Shown here in pieces: positions 37,901 to 47,983 of a stretch of DNA of 64,000 nucleotides (position 1 is the first letter of the stretch; each line of letters starts with the position of its first letter). Both the position numbers and the translations under genes were made by a program. The DNA lies in assembly GCA_934481345.1 (NCBI GenBank), contig CAKSPF010000005.1:144361-208360 (forward strand), written 5' to 3'. The DNA is from an uncultured Clostridia bacterium. GTDB lineage: Bacteria > Bacillota > Clostridia > UMGS1810. Below the pieces are notes generated by a model. That model was not told the DNA's origin. It did no database searches and saw nothing but the letters and a program-made list of their open reading frames with translations.

Positions 37901-38509
37901 GTATGCAAAGCTTTTTTCACAGTCCGCACCGTTTTCGGCAACATTTTTGATATACTGTATACCATCCGGGATGCTCAGAGCAAAATTATGTATTTTTAAA
38001 ATAAGACTTACAAGGTATGCATCATTTTTCTTGGTATAACAGTCAACTAATTTTATAAAATCCTTATCTTCGCTTTCGTAATATTCATCAAAAACACTGT
38101 CCATTGCCGTGTTTTTGAGAAGTTCTGTTTCTCCGGTATCCGCAATTTTAAAATTCGGATCCATACCTGCCCGATGAAAATTATTTCGTATAACATTGAG
38201 GCAAAAGCTGTGTATTGTGCATATAGAAGCATTTGCAATAAGCATAAGCTGTCTGTTCAGATTTTCATTATCGGTTCCTGAGTTGTCAAGATGCTCCATT
38301 ATTTTAAGCATGAGTCTGCTTTTAATTTCCGAAGCAGCCGCATTGGTAAACGTAACAATAAGTAAACGGTCAATATCTGCCTCGCCGCTTACAACTCTTT
38401 TTACAATACGTTCAGCCATTACAGCGGTTTTTCCGGAGCCTGCGGCAGCGGAAACAATGGTATCTGCCACCGGAATATCTATAGCGGCCTGCTGATTAGC
38501 TGTCCACAT
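34934..38509 (-). CDS. addA: ATP-dependent helicase/nuclease subunit A
   Basis: 1191 aa RecB-like subunit of AddAB, which resects double-strand breaks and starts recombination in Gram-positive bacteria. Walker A is SAAAGSGKTAV (20-30), and DEYQDCNSVQ and MVGDMKQSIYKFRDADP mark UvrD-type helicase motifs II and III. MSIHKSKGLEFPVVF and YVALTRAREKLIITG are motifs V and VI. The C-terminal nuclease domain has GELVIVDYKTDRVDG. It overlaps addB by 14 bp. Confidence 0.97.
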   Translation of the reverse strand: MWTANQQAAIDIPVADTIVSAAAGSGKTAVMAERIVKRVVSGEADIDRLLIVTFTNAAASEIKSRLMLKIMEHLDNSGTDNENLNRQLMLIANASICTIHSFCLNVIRNNFHRAGMDPNFKIADTGETELLKNTAMDSVFDEYYESEDKDFIKLVDCYTKKNDAYLVSLILKIHNFALSIPDGIQYIKNVAENGADCEKSFAYLLDKTVKLAGQALGYYDKAIELCSFDENLEKPKALLCDEKNAFEYIFAAKNWNDAYRAVHSFSGGRLVFSKKADKDICGQIKTLRTLGKDILKNIKENYITDTYESLCEDIKTSEIFVKKLAEITVKFDEEFSALKRSRNLVDFSDFEHIALKLLKNEDGSPSDAAVKLMEKFDEIYIDEYQDCNSVQEAIFSCISKKNIGKPNMFMVGDMKQSIYKFRDADPRLFKGKSDDYKLFDGEKVQYNKILLNKNFRSRKCVLDGVNSIFEQLMNEETGELEYTPDEFLYYNENSYEDVNSDMNSVDVVVIDENGTDLYIDPESESEELSAVEAEAVYAANRINSMVNSGDYLVFDKADGIYRPVKYSDIVILLRSIKGYAEVFNDVLTTSSIPVYCDIGGGYYDAPEIVFLINILKIIDNPLDDIALLSVMRHPVFGFTDNEFVDIRISGKKGYIYDAVKAYIRKNEDALSDKLKKFTDMLAYFYERSGFLPADKLIWEIVENTDYMAYLSFLPNSELKKANVRALFNRAYDFEQTDFKGIFNFVRYVDSLKSGNSDADAAKPLGDGENVVRIMSIHKSKGLEFPVVFLCRASKNFNFTDINDKVLLHKEYGIGVNYYDAEKRFSYPLPAKNTIKSKMYSEIISEEMRILYVALTRAREKLIITGSLKNASKKLDAIALELISSDKKINPAFTMRCKNYLEWILSAVIRNNSCNIGKDYSFDVHINDGSVFDTYVIPKSELVLEEETGERKFLFSELAPKTDADCAVQKLLEYEYPYSALCKTPSNVSVTELKKMQLDGDDSFDIYRKHSLASIELSDNIKPTAAEIGTYTHLVMEKLDFENTETADDVRAQIDGLVSKGFLTENNARYIKSENIYRLFKTELGRRMKENRMNLKREFSFKYLLPASEFNNEVRTDDKVVVQGMTDAYFEENGELVIVDYKTDRVDGNIGEIKAKYAPQLKYYKAALETALNKKVKQTYLFLLDSGDVIEV

Positions 38510-41500
38510 TTAGCTTCGCCTCCATTCTTTGCCATATATCCTCAGCCTTGTCCAACGGTTCAAGGTAGTTGTAGGTATTGTTTTCAGCCGTTGTGTCAAA
38601 CCGGCAGACAGACAGATATTTGCAGTAATCACACGGCGATTTGCCGCATTTTTTGTACGGATTTATGCTGATGTCGCCATCTGCCATATCCATGCATACG
38701 TTTTTAAGCAATTCATTAAGATATTCATTCATAAGTTCAAAGCTTTTAAGCGGGTACTTATTTCTTACAGACGCTGTTTTATCGTCGCATCCGTCAATAA
38801 CTGTCCGGTCATCTGCAATCATGCCGTTCAGCTTCAAAGCGGCATCTAATTTTTTGCTTATTTCTTCATCGGAAAGCTTTCCTTTAGCCGAAACTATCGG
38901 ATCATCTATCAGAAAGTACAGCGCTCCGCCGTATTTGTAATTTTTATCACTCTTAACAAGTGCATTAAGATACACCGCAAGCTGAACATCCAGACCGTAA
39001 AACACATCATCAAGTTTAAAGGTTTTGTTTCCTGTTTTGTAATCAATAACACGCACAAACTCTCCGTCTTTGCTTCGGTATATGTCTGCACGGTCGATTT
39101 TGCCCGTGAACTTAACCGTTTTGCCATTATCAAGCTCAATCTCTATACAACCGAGCTGAGAACCCTCTTTAAATTCCATTTCATAGCCGAGCGGTTCAAA
39201 CATTGAATTTACAATATGATTCTGTATAGCTTTTATGCAAATAAAAACCGAACCCTTGAGCCGTTTGATTATATGAATATTCCGTTTGCTTAAACCGTCG
39301 CTCATAAGCGAAAAGTTTTCCGTAAACTCGCTGAGCATTTCGTCTATTGCCGAAAGAAGGTACTCATCGGTTACACCTTTAAATCCCATACCGCTCTCTT
39401 CTATTCTTCGGCACAGCCTTTCGAGAATTGAATGAGTGATATTTCCGATATCAAGGCTGTCAACAACAGTATCCTTTTTTTCTGTTACATTAAGAATGTA
39501 GTCCATAAAATACGAATAGCGGCATGCCATATAACGCTGTATTCTGGAAACAGACGTGTACTCATTGTCACCTGTAAGCATACTTAGTCTGTCGCGGTTG
39601 ATTTTTTGCGGAATGTTTACCGCGTTTGCAAATCCGTCAAGCTTTTTTGCAAAATCTCCCTTTGCTTCAAAATATGAATAAACATTTTTCCATATCGGGT
39701 CCGTACTTCCGGTATGCATATATTTCGAAACAGCCTCGGCAAGATACTCCCGGCTCATTTCAGGTGAACAGATTTTTTCAAAAACGCTGTTTATTGCGCC
39801 GTCATTTTCCTTTACAGACATAACAGAGCATATCCTGTTTATAATATATGATTTGCGGAGCGGTTTAAAGTCATTTCCTGCCTTCGGGTATGAAATAATC
39901 AGTTTTTCACGCGGCAAAGTAAACGCGCGGTATGCCGCAAACTGTGAATAATACGCTGCAACGGAAGATGTGGTGGAAAAATCTACACCGATATTTTTAA
40001 GTTCTTCCTTGTCGCGGTCGGAAAGTATCCCGTCCGGTTTTGGCGCAACGGGAAAAACGCCTTCATTTACGCCCATCACAAAAAGCACCTTAATTCCGTC
40101 GGCACGGGTACGTTCCGTATTTCCTACTATGACACCGTCTACCGAAGAAGGAATAAACCCAATCTGATACTGCGAAAATGCAGTATATAAAAGACCTCGG
40201 AAATCGGCGGTGTTTGTGGTTTTGCTGCCGCACACAAGCACAATTCTTTTAAGACTTTCGGCGATAACCTGCCATATCTGCTCATATTCCTTTTTCAATC
40301 TGATTTCACCGTCAGTTTCAAAACGGGAAATATATTTTTCCAATGTGTCCCGAAGCTTAATTTCATTCAAAAATTCATACAAAGCAGAAACATCATCTTT
40401 TACGCTGTGCCGACCCTTGATTTTTTCGTGCATTTGTGCAAGCGGTAAAATATGTTTTTCGCGTATTTGATTTAGTAATTGCTTTATCCGTTCATTATCT
40501 TTATAAACGCTGTTTAAAACCGTATTCCATCTGTCGTTGTCAAGCCACGAATTTTTGCGTATACCGGTTTTTAAAATATAATTTTCCAGTATGCATATAT
40601 TCTCGGGTTCCGCATTTATAAATGCCGTTTTGAGATAATTAAATATACTTTCATAACTGTATTCATTCAGGTATACGTCCAAAAGACTCAGCACAAACCG
40701 TATAATATGATGATTAAGCACATCTGATTTTTCATCTATAAAATAAGGTATGTTATATGCATCAAAAATCCTTTCCACATGCCTGCCGTAAGTGCCGATA
40801 TCCGGGCATATGACGCCTATATCGCAAAAACGGTATCCGTGATTCTGCACAAGTTTCAAAATCCGCACCGCTGTCTGTTCGGTTTCGGCGCACGGATTTG
40901 CAGACGAAAAAATACTTATATCACCCTGCGGTGATTTGAGCTTTTCTGCCGGGAATTTATAAAGATTTTTTTCAAGATGTTCTAAATCCGGCGATTTAAA
41001 ATGCGAACCTGATATTTGTGTAATCTCAATGTTTGATGTTACACTATTTTTTATTGCCGAAACAGTATCTCTCGAAGGCATAAAAAGTACCGGATTCTTC
41101 TCGTGCGTGTCACAGCAAAGCGTTATGCAAAGCTCCTTGCATTTCTTATTAAGCTGCGATATAACATTTAACTCCTGCGGAACAAAAGTAGAAAATTCAT
41201 CCAAAAAAATATATTTATCTTTGTAAATTTCACTTTCCGAAATCCGTTTTGCAAGAATTGTGAGTGCATCATCCGAGTCTGAATATTTATCGCTGATTTG
41301 TTCCTCATATTCAGCATATATACGACTCAAATCATTAAGCTTAAATCCGAGAACTTCGTCAGCGGTTTTTGCGGAACTGTCACATATATTTTGCGGTGAA
41401 AGCATATATTTCTTAAATTCACCTACTGTTTTTACGCATAAATCAACAAATCCGTTCCGGCTGCAAACACTTTTAAAATATTCAAAACCGCCGTTTTTTA

Positions 41501-41789
41501 AAATATCATTTACTATAAGCGCCTTTCCGGCAGCGTCTATTTTTTCAGTTGAAGATAATCCAAGCCTTTTTTCGGTAATTGCCGCAAGGCGCATAAAAGA
41601 AAATACCTCTGCACCGTTATCTTTAATCGAACCTATGTTTTCCAGGAGACGTCTTTCGGCGGCGTGTGTATATTGTTCGGGAACAAGCAGTATAACTTCA
41701 TTTCCGCAATCTACCAGTTCTTTTATTTTATTATATATATAACAGCTTTTTCCGCTTTTGCTTCTGCCCGTTACAATTTTCAGCGACAT
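38496..41789 (-). CDS. addB: ATP-dependent helicase/nuclease subunit B
   Basis: 1097 aa partner of AddA with an inactivated helicase-like core and a C-terminal Fe-S nuclease. N-terminal Walker A GRSKSGKS (8-15). The nuclease motif is VIDYKTGNKTF, and the iron-sulfur cysteines are Cys in RYMACRYSYF plus the C-terminal CGKSPCDYCKYLSVC. Start at 41789 (MSLKIVTG) with AGGTGA 4-5 bp upstream. The predicted promoter start lies only about 12 bp before the ATG. Confidence 0.96.
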   Translation of the reverse strand: MSLKIVTGRSKSGKSCYIYNKIKELVDCGNEVILLVPEQYTHAAERRLLENIGSIKDNGAEVFSFMRLAAITEKRLGLSSTEKIDAAGKALIVNDILKNGGFEYFKSVCSRNGFVDLCVKTVGEFKKYMLSPQNICDSSAKTADEVLGFKLNDLSRIYAEYEEQISDKYSDSDDALTILAKRISESEIYKDKYIFLDEFSTFVPQELNVISQLNKKCKELCITLCCDTHEKNPVLFMPSRDTVSAIKNSVTSNIEITQISGSHFKSPDLEHLEKNLYKFPAEKLKSPQGDISIFSSANPCAETEQTAVRILKLVQNHGYRFCDIGVICPDIGTYGRHVERIFDAYNIPYFIDEKSDVLNHHIIRFVLSLLDVYLNEYSYESIFNYLKTAFINAEPENICILENYILKTGIRKNSWLDNDRWNTVLNSVYKDNERIKQLLNQIREKHILPLAQMHEKIKGRHSVKDDVSALYEFLNEIKLRDTLEKYISRFETDGEIRLKKEYEQIWQVIAESLKRIVLVCGSKTTNTADFRGLLYTAFSQYQIGFIPSSVDGVIVGNTERTRADGIKVLFVMGVNEGVFPVAPKPDGILSDRDKEELKNIGVDFSTTSSVAAYYSQFAAYRAFTLPREKLIISYPKAGNDFKPLRKSYIINRICSVMSVKENDGAINSVFEKICSPEMSREYLAEAVSKYMHTGSTDPIWKNVYSYFEAKGDFAKKLDGFANAVNIPQKINRDRLSMLTGDNEYTSVSRIQRYMACRYSYFMDYILNVTEKKDTVVDSLDIGNITHSILERLCRRIEESGMGFKGVTDEYLLSAIDEMLSEFTENFSLMSDGLSKRNIHIIKRLKGSVFICIKAIQNHIVNSMFEPLGYEMEFKEGSQLGCIEIELDNGKTVKFTGKIDRADIYRSKDGEFVRVIDYKTGNKTFKLDDVFYGLDVQLAVYLNALVKSDKNYKYGGALYFLIDDPIVSAKGKLSDEEISKKLDAALKLNGMIADDRTVIDGCDDKTASVRNKYPLKSFELMNEYLNELLKNVCMDMADGDISINPYKKCGKSPCDYCKYLSVCRFDTTAENNTYNYLEPLDKAEDIWQRMEAKLNVDS

Positions 41790-41807
41790 ATTCTCACCTC
41801 GCATAAC

Positions 41808-41836
41808 AGTATAACATTTTTTTGAAAAAAATTCAA
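41808..41836 (-). promoter_or_regulatory. Promoter of addB-addA
   Basis: TTGAAT, 17-bp spacer, TATACT on the minus strand, very close to the addB start. Confidence 0.65.
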
Positions 41837-41852
41837 TGATTCAAATGAAATA

Positions 41853-41890
41853 TAAAACCCCCAAAACAGAAAAACATCTGTTTTGGGGGG
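41853..41890 (-). terminator. Terminator of the GLUG protein gene
   Basis: 13-bp stem TCTGTTTTGGGGG / CCCCCAAAACAGA with a short loop and a TTTTAT tail on the minus strand, 23 bp after the stop. Confidence 0.88.
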
Positions 41891-41912
41891 ATAAAGCTGT
41901 AAATTAAGCTAT

Positions 41913-44900
41913 TCAGCTTTTTAATACTTTCCTTTTAATAATATTGATATACAAAAGCGCAAGCTGAACAAAAGCAACAGCAAGCAGTATTACAGCCAGG
42001 CTTTTAAGTGCAAGATGCAAAAAAGTGTTTTGCACTGCAATAAACGTCATGGAGTCGCCTTCCATTTTAAATACGACGCAGCTGCCGTCCTGTGAAGTTT
42101 TCAGCTTTTTCAAACCGTTTTTTCCGTATGAAAACACTACTGTTTTATCGGCCTTGCCGCTCGGCGGCAAATAATGCAATTTTGAGTTTTTATCAAAAAC
42201 ATCCGTAAGCTTAACAGTATACGCATCCATAGTTTTGTAAAAACCGTCCACAGCTTTTACTTTGGGTTTTGTAAGCTTAAGCTTAGTATCTTCCGAGTAT
42301 TTACCTTCTGCAACAACTTTTGCAAGACCGTTTTTTTGCTTTTCGGAGCTTTCAACCGATGTTATAAACGGCTTATATTCAGCGTTTACGACAATATCAC
42401 GCTTTAAGTTTTTAAAGTTTTTCATATCCCAAACGGCATAGCTGTCTTTTTTTACGGGAAGCTTTGGTATCTGTGACTTTTCTATACTGCCGTTATAATC
42501 ATAATTAACCGTACCTACAGTCTTTTCGTTAATTTTAAATACGGCGGTGAAAGTTTTGAAAATCTCACCGTTAGGACTTGCAATAATATCATCAATCCCT
42601 ACCGGTTCGGCAATTCCCGCATAGCTTATGGAATCTACTCCGCCGTGAACATCATCACAGAAAATATTTCTTCCGCTCTCTCCGGTAATTTCGCCCGCTA
42701 TGGCACCCGCTTTCTCGTTGGCATCCTCGATATAAACCACCGAACGGCAATCGTATATATGTTCTGCTTTGCCTGCAATTCCGCCGACATAATCTGCAGC
42801 AGACAAAGTGCATTTGGCATTGTTGTTTTTAAGAACAGACTCGCTGTATCCTGCAATTCCTCCGGCATAGCCTCCTGTTTTGCTTGTTATTTTTCCGCAT
42901 CCGTTTGACAGAAGTACACAACCGAGATTAATTCTTCCGGCAATTCCGCCGACATGGTTTTTCTTTGCAGTTATATCGCCGTAATTTGTGCATTCTCTCA
43001 CAATTGCCCTTGTTGTAAACATAAAGTTTGATGTTCTTTTCTGGCCGTTTGCAATATCGTCTTCAGGATCAAAATCATATTCGATAGCCATTTGTCCGGC
43101 AATTCCGCCGACATTCAAATCGCCTTCGATTGTGCCCTCATTTGTACAGCCGGATATTTTTCCGGTAGTCTGGGACTGCGTATCATCCTCGGATATATCC
43201 GAAAACCGGTCGGACAGTTCATCTTTTAAATTTAAGTTGTACGCATCCTCCACCGCGTCAATCAATATATCGGTTACTACAAACATCTGGTCGCTTACCG
43301 CCTGCAAATCGTTTGAAATGGAATTAAGCCTTGTTGAAAGCAAGCCGTTAAGCGAATCAAACGAACCTGATATGTTTGTCATTGATTTAGTAACATTATC
43401 TGCCGCTTCTATATATTCATCATCAATCGGATTGATGGTTATAATAGGAGAATCGGATAGTTTTTTCATTGAATCTGCAATTTTTCTCGCCATGGATTCC
43501 AAAGCATCAGCGGCATTTTGCAGATAATCGACTGATTTATCCGCTTTTTTTGCAATATCTTTTATTTTATTTGTATCTATTTTTGAAACAGCGTCTTTCA
43601 GAGCTTTAAGTGCATTATCAAGATTGCCCATTGCATTTCCGATGTTGAAAAAGGCACTTGCCATCTTTGACGCGCCGGATACAAGACCGCTCAAATTGGC
43701 ATTTGCAATACTGTCGCCGAGTTCCCGTACAGCAGAAGCAACATTTTTTATATCATCCGCTGCATTTTTGAGCGACGTACCGAAATCAACAAGCGCAGAA
43801 GAAAGCTGTGCAAAATATATATCAAGATTATCCGCATTGCCGGACTTTAACTGGTCGGCAATACCTTTTAATGCGTCTCCTGCTTTTTTTACAGCGTCAC
43901 CGGCGCCGCCGAGAGCGCCTTGAAGTTCCTCAAATGCTTTTGCAACCTTCTGTGATGCGCCCGATATTTTATTTAAATCGCTGATTGAATTACGCATATC
44001 TCTCAATGCATTCGAAAGCTGTGTAGATGCAATTTTGAATTTTTTTGTCGCCTTTGAAAGCTCGTCAAGTGCAGTGGTAAGGTCCGACGTGTCTGCTTCG
44101 TCTGCGCTTTCCTTTATAATTGCCGAAATATCCTTGAGTGTGCTTGTAAACAAATCAAGATTTTCGGAAAGCTCGTCAATGCCGCCAAGTGCCGCTGAAA
44201 TATCGGAAAGCGATTCCGTAAGCCTTGCACTGGTGTTGTTTACGTTATCAATATTAGCATTAAGCATATCTTCGGTTTTTTTGGACAATACATTTATGCT
44301 GTCTATGGCATCATCAGCATAACCGTTAATCTCACGAAATTTTGCCGAAACAGTATTTTGTGTGTAATTTGCATTATCCAGCACGTTATTCAGAAGCTTC
44401 TGAAGCGTTTTAAGTTCGGAGGACAAAGATTCCATTGAGTCTTCCGAATATCTCAAAACGGTATACGGCTCCAGTTGTCCGGCTATACCGCCGACATCTT
44501 TTCTGCCGTAAACCTTTCCGTAATTGCTGCATCCGTTTAAATACCCCGACTGTCTGCCTGCTATACCGCCTATGTTGTATCCGACGTGATTATATCCTAC
44601 CGTACCGCGGTTTTCGCAGCTTTGAATTATTCCCGAAGAAAAGCCCGCTATGCCGCCTACGTCAGTAATATCTGTCACATTTTCCGCAGAAATAAGTTTA
44701 TCAAAATTAATGTTTTCTATATCAAGCTTGATTTCGGAGGTGTAGGTATTCACTTTTGCTTTGTTATTGCAGCTTAATATCGTTCCGAGATTCTGACCGG
44801 CAATACCGCCTGCATAATGTTCGCCGTATATTTTGCCCTTTGAAGAAGAATTGGAAATAACTCCTTCAAAAGTATTCAGTCCGGCAACACCGCCGACATA

Positions 44901-45359
44901 GCTCTTGCCTTTCATTTCGGCATTAACATTACAATTTATTATACTTCCCGAATTGGAACCTGCAACAACACCGATTTTTGACGCGCTTCCGCCCGGAGTT
45001 ATTTTTGCCGTTACATTAAGGTTTTTGACTTCTCCGCCGTTTTTTACATATCTGAACAATCCCACATATGAACCGCTGTGTTTCATACTTATGCCGCTTA
45101 TGGTGTGTCCGTTTCCGTCAAAGCTACCGGAAAATGACGGTATTCCCTTAAATTTGGTTTTTGACATATCAATATCTTTAGTCAAAACAAAATTTTTGCC
45201 GACAGACCATGAATCAAGAGAACACTTTTTTTCAAGTTCAACCAAATCTTTTGCCGAATTTATATTTACGGTATCATCCGCAACGGCGATGATATATCCG
45301 CCCGAAACTGCCGCCGAAACTATTATGAGGCACATTATAATACTCAAAATCTTTTTCAT
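41913..45359 (-). CDS. Secreted membrane-anchored protein with GLUG repeats and a long coiled coil
   Basis: 1148 aa from the ATG at 45359 (GAGGAG site). Signal peptide KKILSIIMCLIIVSAAVSGG. Residues about 30-320 contain repeated GLUG-type units ending in GGIAGxxxG (for example VGGVAGLN, AGGIAGQN, VGGIAGFSSG, IGGIAGRQSG), a beta-helix pattern seen in adhesins. Residues about 325-720 are a long heptad-rich coiled coil rich in Ser, Asp, Ala and Leu. A second set of GLUG units follows (about 740-900), then beta domains and a single C-terminal transmembrane helix (LALKSLAVILLAVAFVQLALLY) with a KRKVLKS tail. It starts 1 bp after the stop of the RND transporter gene, so the two products likely form one envelope system. 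Function unknown. Confidence 0.8.
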   Translation of the reverse strand: MKKILSIIMCLIIVSAAVSGGYIIAVADDTVNINSAKDLVELEKKCSLDSWSVGKNFVLTKDIDMSKTKFKGIPSFSGSFDGNGHTISGISMKHSGSYVGLFRYVKNGGEVKNLNVTAKITPGGSASKIGVVAGSNSGSIINCNVNAEMKGKSYVGGVAGLNTFEGVISNSSSKGKIYGEHYAGGIAGQNLGTILSCNNKAKVNTYTSEIKLDIENINFDKLISAENVTDITDVGGIAGFSSGIIQSCENRGTVGYNHVGYNIGGIAGRQSGYLNGCSNYGKVYGRKDVGGIAGQLEPYTVLRYSEDSMESLSSELKTLQKLLNNVLDNANYTQNTVSAKFREINGYADDAIDSINVLSKKTEDMLNANIDNVNNTSARLTESLSDISAALGGIDELSENLDLFTSTLKDISAIIKESADEADTSDLTTALDELSKATKKFKIASTQLSNALRDMRNSISDLNKISGASQKVAKAFEELQGALGGAGDAVKKAGDALKGIADQLKSGNADNLDIYFAQLSSALVDFGTSLKNAADDIKNVASAVRELGDSIANANLSGLVSGASKMASAFFNIGNAMGNLDNALKALKDAVSKIDTNKIKDIAKKADKSVDYLQNAADALESMARKIADSMKKLSDSPIITINPIDDEYIEAADNVTKSMTNISGSFDSLNGLLSTRLNSISNDLQAVSDQMFVVTDILIDAVEDAYNLNLKDELSDRFSDISEDDTQSQTTGKISGCTNEGTIEGDLNVGGIAGQMAIEYDFDPEDDIANGQKRTSNFMFTTRAIVRECTNYGDITAKKNHVGGIAGRINLGCVLLSNGCGKITSKTGGYAGGIAGYSESVLKNNNAKCTLSAADYVGGIAGKAEHIYDCRSVVYIEDANEKAGAIAGEITGESGRNIFCDDVHGGVDSISYAGIAEPVGIDDIIASPNGEIFKTFTAVFKINEKTVGTVNYDYNGSIEKSQIPKLPVKKDSYAVWDMKNFKNLKRDIVVNAEYKPFITSVESSEKQKNGLAKVVAEGKYSEDTKLKLTKPKVKAVDGFYKTMDAYTVKLTDVFDKNSKLHYLPPSGKADKTVVFSYGKNGLKKLKTSQDGSCVVFKMEGDSMTFIAVQNTFLHLALKSLAVILLAVAFVQLALLYINIIKRKVLKS

Positions 45360-45360
45360 A

Positions 45361-47892
45361 TTATATCTCCTCACTTTCGTTTTTGGTTGTTTCTCCGTTT
45401 GAATCTGACGTTTTATCCTCTATAGATTTTACATCATTCAATTTCGGTTCTTCGTCATCATCTTTCTTTATATTATTAATACTTCCTGTTCGCACGACCG
45501 CATTAATATCGCCGTGAATTACTCCGTGTACATCAGCATCAATGACACCGCTGACTTTACCGGTAACCCATCCGTTGACAAGCATACCGCCGCTCGATTT
45601 AAGAACAATATCCGGTGCTTTTACATTGAATGCTGTTTTTTCTATAATCGAATTACCGAGCATGAGTATCTGCGGCAATACACACAAAACAAGAACCATG
45701 GAAATAATGGTTCCGCGTCCCAGGCAAGTACCTATAGATGAAATAACTCCGTTTGTCGATATACAGCCTATGAGTATACCTGCCGCCGAAAGTATCGCTC
45801 CGGAAGTTATTATTGTCGGAAATGCCTGGTTAAGAGTTTCTATCATAGCATCATGCACATTCATTGTCTTTTTAAGCTCGGTGAAACGGTTTGATATAAC
45901 AATGGCATAGTCGATATTTGCTCCCATCTGAATTGATGTTACTATCAGGTATCCCAGGAAGAACAGTTCCGATTTCATCAGATACGGGAATGAAAAGTTA
46001 ATCCATATACTGCCCTGTATAACCGCAATAAGCAACACCGGCAAGCCTGCCGACATAAATGTGAAAAGCAATACAATTATAACAAACAGCGCCGAAAGAA
46101 TACTTATTATAAGATTATCCCTCGAAAACGAGCTTGAAAGATCAAAATCACTCGTGGTATTTCCTACTATATAAGAATTCTTCGGATAGTATTTATACAG
46201 TATTTTGTGCATTTTGTCCAGAAAAGCAAATGTTTCGCTGCCTTCTTCATCAAGATTAAGATATACAAGCATACGGCTGTAATCATTGCTTTTAAGCTGC
46301 AGCTTTGCATCAGAGATAGCATCATTTATTTCATCTAAATCATCTTTTAGTTCGTCATCAAGTGTGACATATCCTTTTTCGGATTCATCATGGAGGAAAG
46401 TAATCATGTCTATAAGCGGCACATTGTACGAATCAAGATTGCTTATTATTTGTCCGTAATCCTCCTGCTCTGCCGCATAAGCAGCATAAAGCACCATTAC
46501 TGCCTCATAATCTACATCGGTAAGTTCTCCGAATTCTCTTGCATTTAATCTATCGGTAAGCATATATCCGTCCATTGCTTCGGTGTTTGAAAGTCCTACC
46601 GTACTTTCAACTTCAGGATATTTTTCTAACTCGTTTAAAAGCTTGGCTTCCTTTTCATAATTTCCCGTAGGAACAACAAGCGCCAAAAGATTTGTCTGGC
46701 GGAATGTGGAAGTAATTTTTTCGCTTGCAATTTGAGATTCGTTTTTACGCAGTGTTTTAAGTCCGGTTTGACCGTAACAGTATGAGCAGTTGCTTGAAAG
46801 GAAAAAGCATACTATCATAACCACGAGAAAAACCGGAGGTATTATACGCTTTGTTTTTACATCAAATTTACCTATAAAATCAATTTTCGGAACGAGATTT
46901 TTATGAGCGGTTTCCTCCATTTTTTTGCCGAAAAGTATAATTAAACCGGGCATGAGTGTAAACACACTGAGCAAACTGAAAAATATAGCCTTTATAAGCA
47001 CAATCGCCAGGTCGCGTCCGATGCCGAACTGCATTGTCATAAGAGCTGCAAGACCGGAAATGGTTGTCAGACTGCTCGATGAAATTTCAATTATAGCCTT
47101 TTTAAGCGCTGTGACTACAGCGTCACGCTGTGAAAGGTGTTCCCTTTCTTCGGTATATCTGTGGCACAGAATTATTGCATAGTCAATTGCAAGGGCAAGC
47201 TGCAGAACAATAGCAACAGAATTTGATATAAAAGATATTTTGCCGACAAGGAAGTTTGTACCTTTATTTAAAAGTCCTGCTGCTCCGAATGTTATTATCA
47301 AAACCGGAACTTCGGCATAGGACTTTGAAGTAAACAGCAAAACAAGCACAATGATTACGGCAGCAATTACCAAAATAATATTCATATCTTTTTTCAGTGA
47401 ATCGTTGGCCGAGTTGCCGACTTCGCTCGAAATATATGTATCATAATTCTTAAGCAAAGCCTTTATTTTATTGAGTGCATTGATACTTACTTTGTCATCG
47501 GTCGTGCCGTCAAAAGTGACTTTAAACAATGCCGATGCACCCTTAAAGTGCTTATCGTTATTTTCAAACTCAACGGAAGATACACCTTTTATATTTTCAA
47601 TTTTATCACTTAGCTTTTCGGCGCGGTTATACGATATATTTGAAACCATGACATCTGCAGTGGCATATGTTACAAATTCTCTGTCCATAACCGTAAGACC
47701 GCGACGTGTCTCTGTTTCATCGGGCAGATATGTTGTTATATCATCCTCTACCTTAACCCATGAAGACGAAAAACAACTGAATATTCCTGCAAAAATAAAC
47801 AGTAAGAAAAAGAGATTTCTTTTGTCTACAATAAATGCCGATATTTTTTCCATTACATCAACTGATTTTTTTTGCTTCATTTCGTCACTCAT
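45361..47892 (-). CDS. RND/MMPL-family transporter
   Basis: 843 aa polytopic membrane protein. Start at 47892 (MSDEMKQKK) with GGAG 6 bp upstream; a longer frame would start inside the promoter. Two-fold repeated RND layout: one transmembrane helix, an extracellular loop domain (about 55-190), helices 2-6 with the motif LALAIDYAIILCHRYTEERE, then a second loop and helices with SIQMGANIDYAIVISNRFTEL. Both repeats carry the DYAIxxxxR motif linked to proton-driven transport. The C-terminal 100 residues are cytoplasmic, beta-repeat then acidic (KKDDDEEPKLNDV). Substrate unknown; MMPL proteins typically move lipids or other hydrophobic molecules. Coupled to the GLUG coiled-coil gene. Confidence 0.88.
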   Translation of the reverse strand: MSDEMKQKKSVDVMEKISAFIVDKRNLFFLLFIFAGIFSCFSSSWVKVEDDITTYLPDETETRRGLTVMDREFVTYATADVMVSNISYNRAEKLSDKIENIKGVSSVEFENNDKHFKGASALFKVTFDGTTDDKVSINALNKIKALLKNYDTYISSEVGNSANDSLKKDMNIILVIAAVIIVLVLLFTSKSYAEVPVLIITFGAAGLLNKGTNFLVGKISFISNSVAIVLQLALAIDYAIILCHRYTEEREHLSQRDAVVTALKKAIIEISSSSLTTISGLAALMTMQFGIGRDLAIVLIKAIFFSLLSVFTLMPGLIILFGKKMEETAHKNLVPKIDFIGKFDVKTKRIIPPVFLVVMIVCFFLSSNCSYCYGQTGLKTLRKNESQIASEKITSTFRQTNLLALVVPTGNYEKEAKLLNELEKYPEVESTVGLSNTEAMDGYMLTDRLNAREFGELTDVDYEAVMVLYAAYAAEQEDYGQIISNLDSYNVPLIDMITFLHDESEKGYVTLDDELKDDLDEINDAISDAKLQLKSNDYSRMLVYLNLDEEGSETFAFLDKMHKILYKYYPKNSYIVGNTTSDFDLSSSFSRDNLIISILSALFVIIVLLFTFMSAGLPVLLIAVIQGSIWINFSFPYLMKSELFFLGYLIVTSIQMGANIDYAIVISNRFTELKKTMNVHDAMIETLNQAFPTIITSGAILSAAGILIGCISTNGVISSIGTCLGRGTIISMVLVLCVLPQILMLGNSIIEKTAFNVKAPDIVLKSSGGMLVNGWVTGKVSGVIDADVHGVIHGDINAVVRTGSINNIKKDDDEEPKLNDVKSIEDKTSDSNGETTKNESEEI

Positions 47893-47983
47893 AAAAAACT
47901 CCGTTTCTGCATTTTTTGAATATTTATATATGAGCACACCGCCAAAATCATACAGCGATTTTTTCAGATATATATCAAAATAA

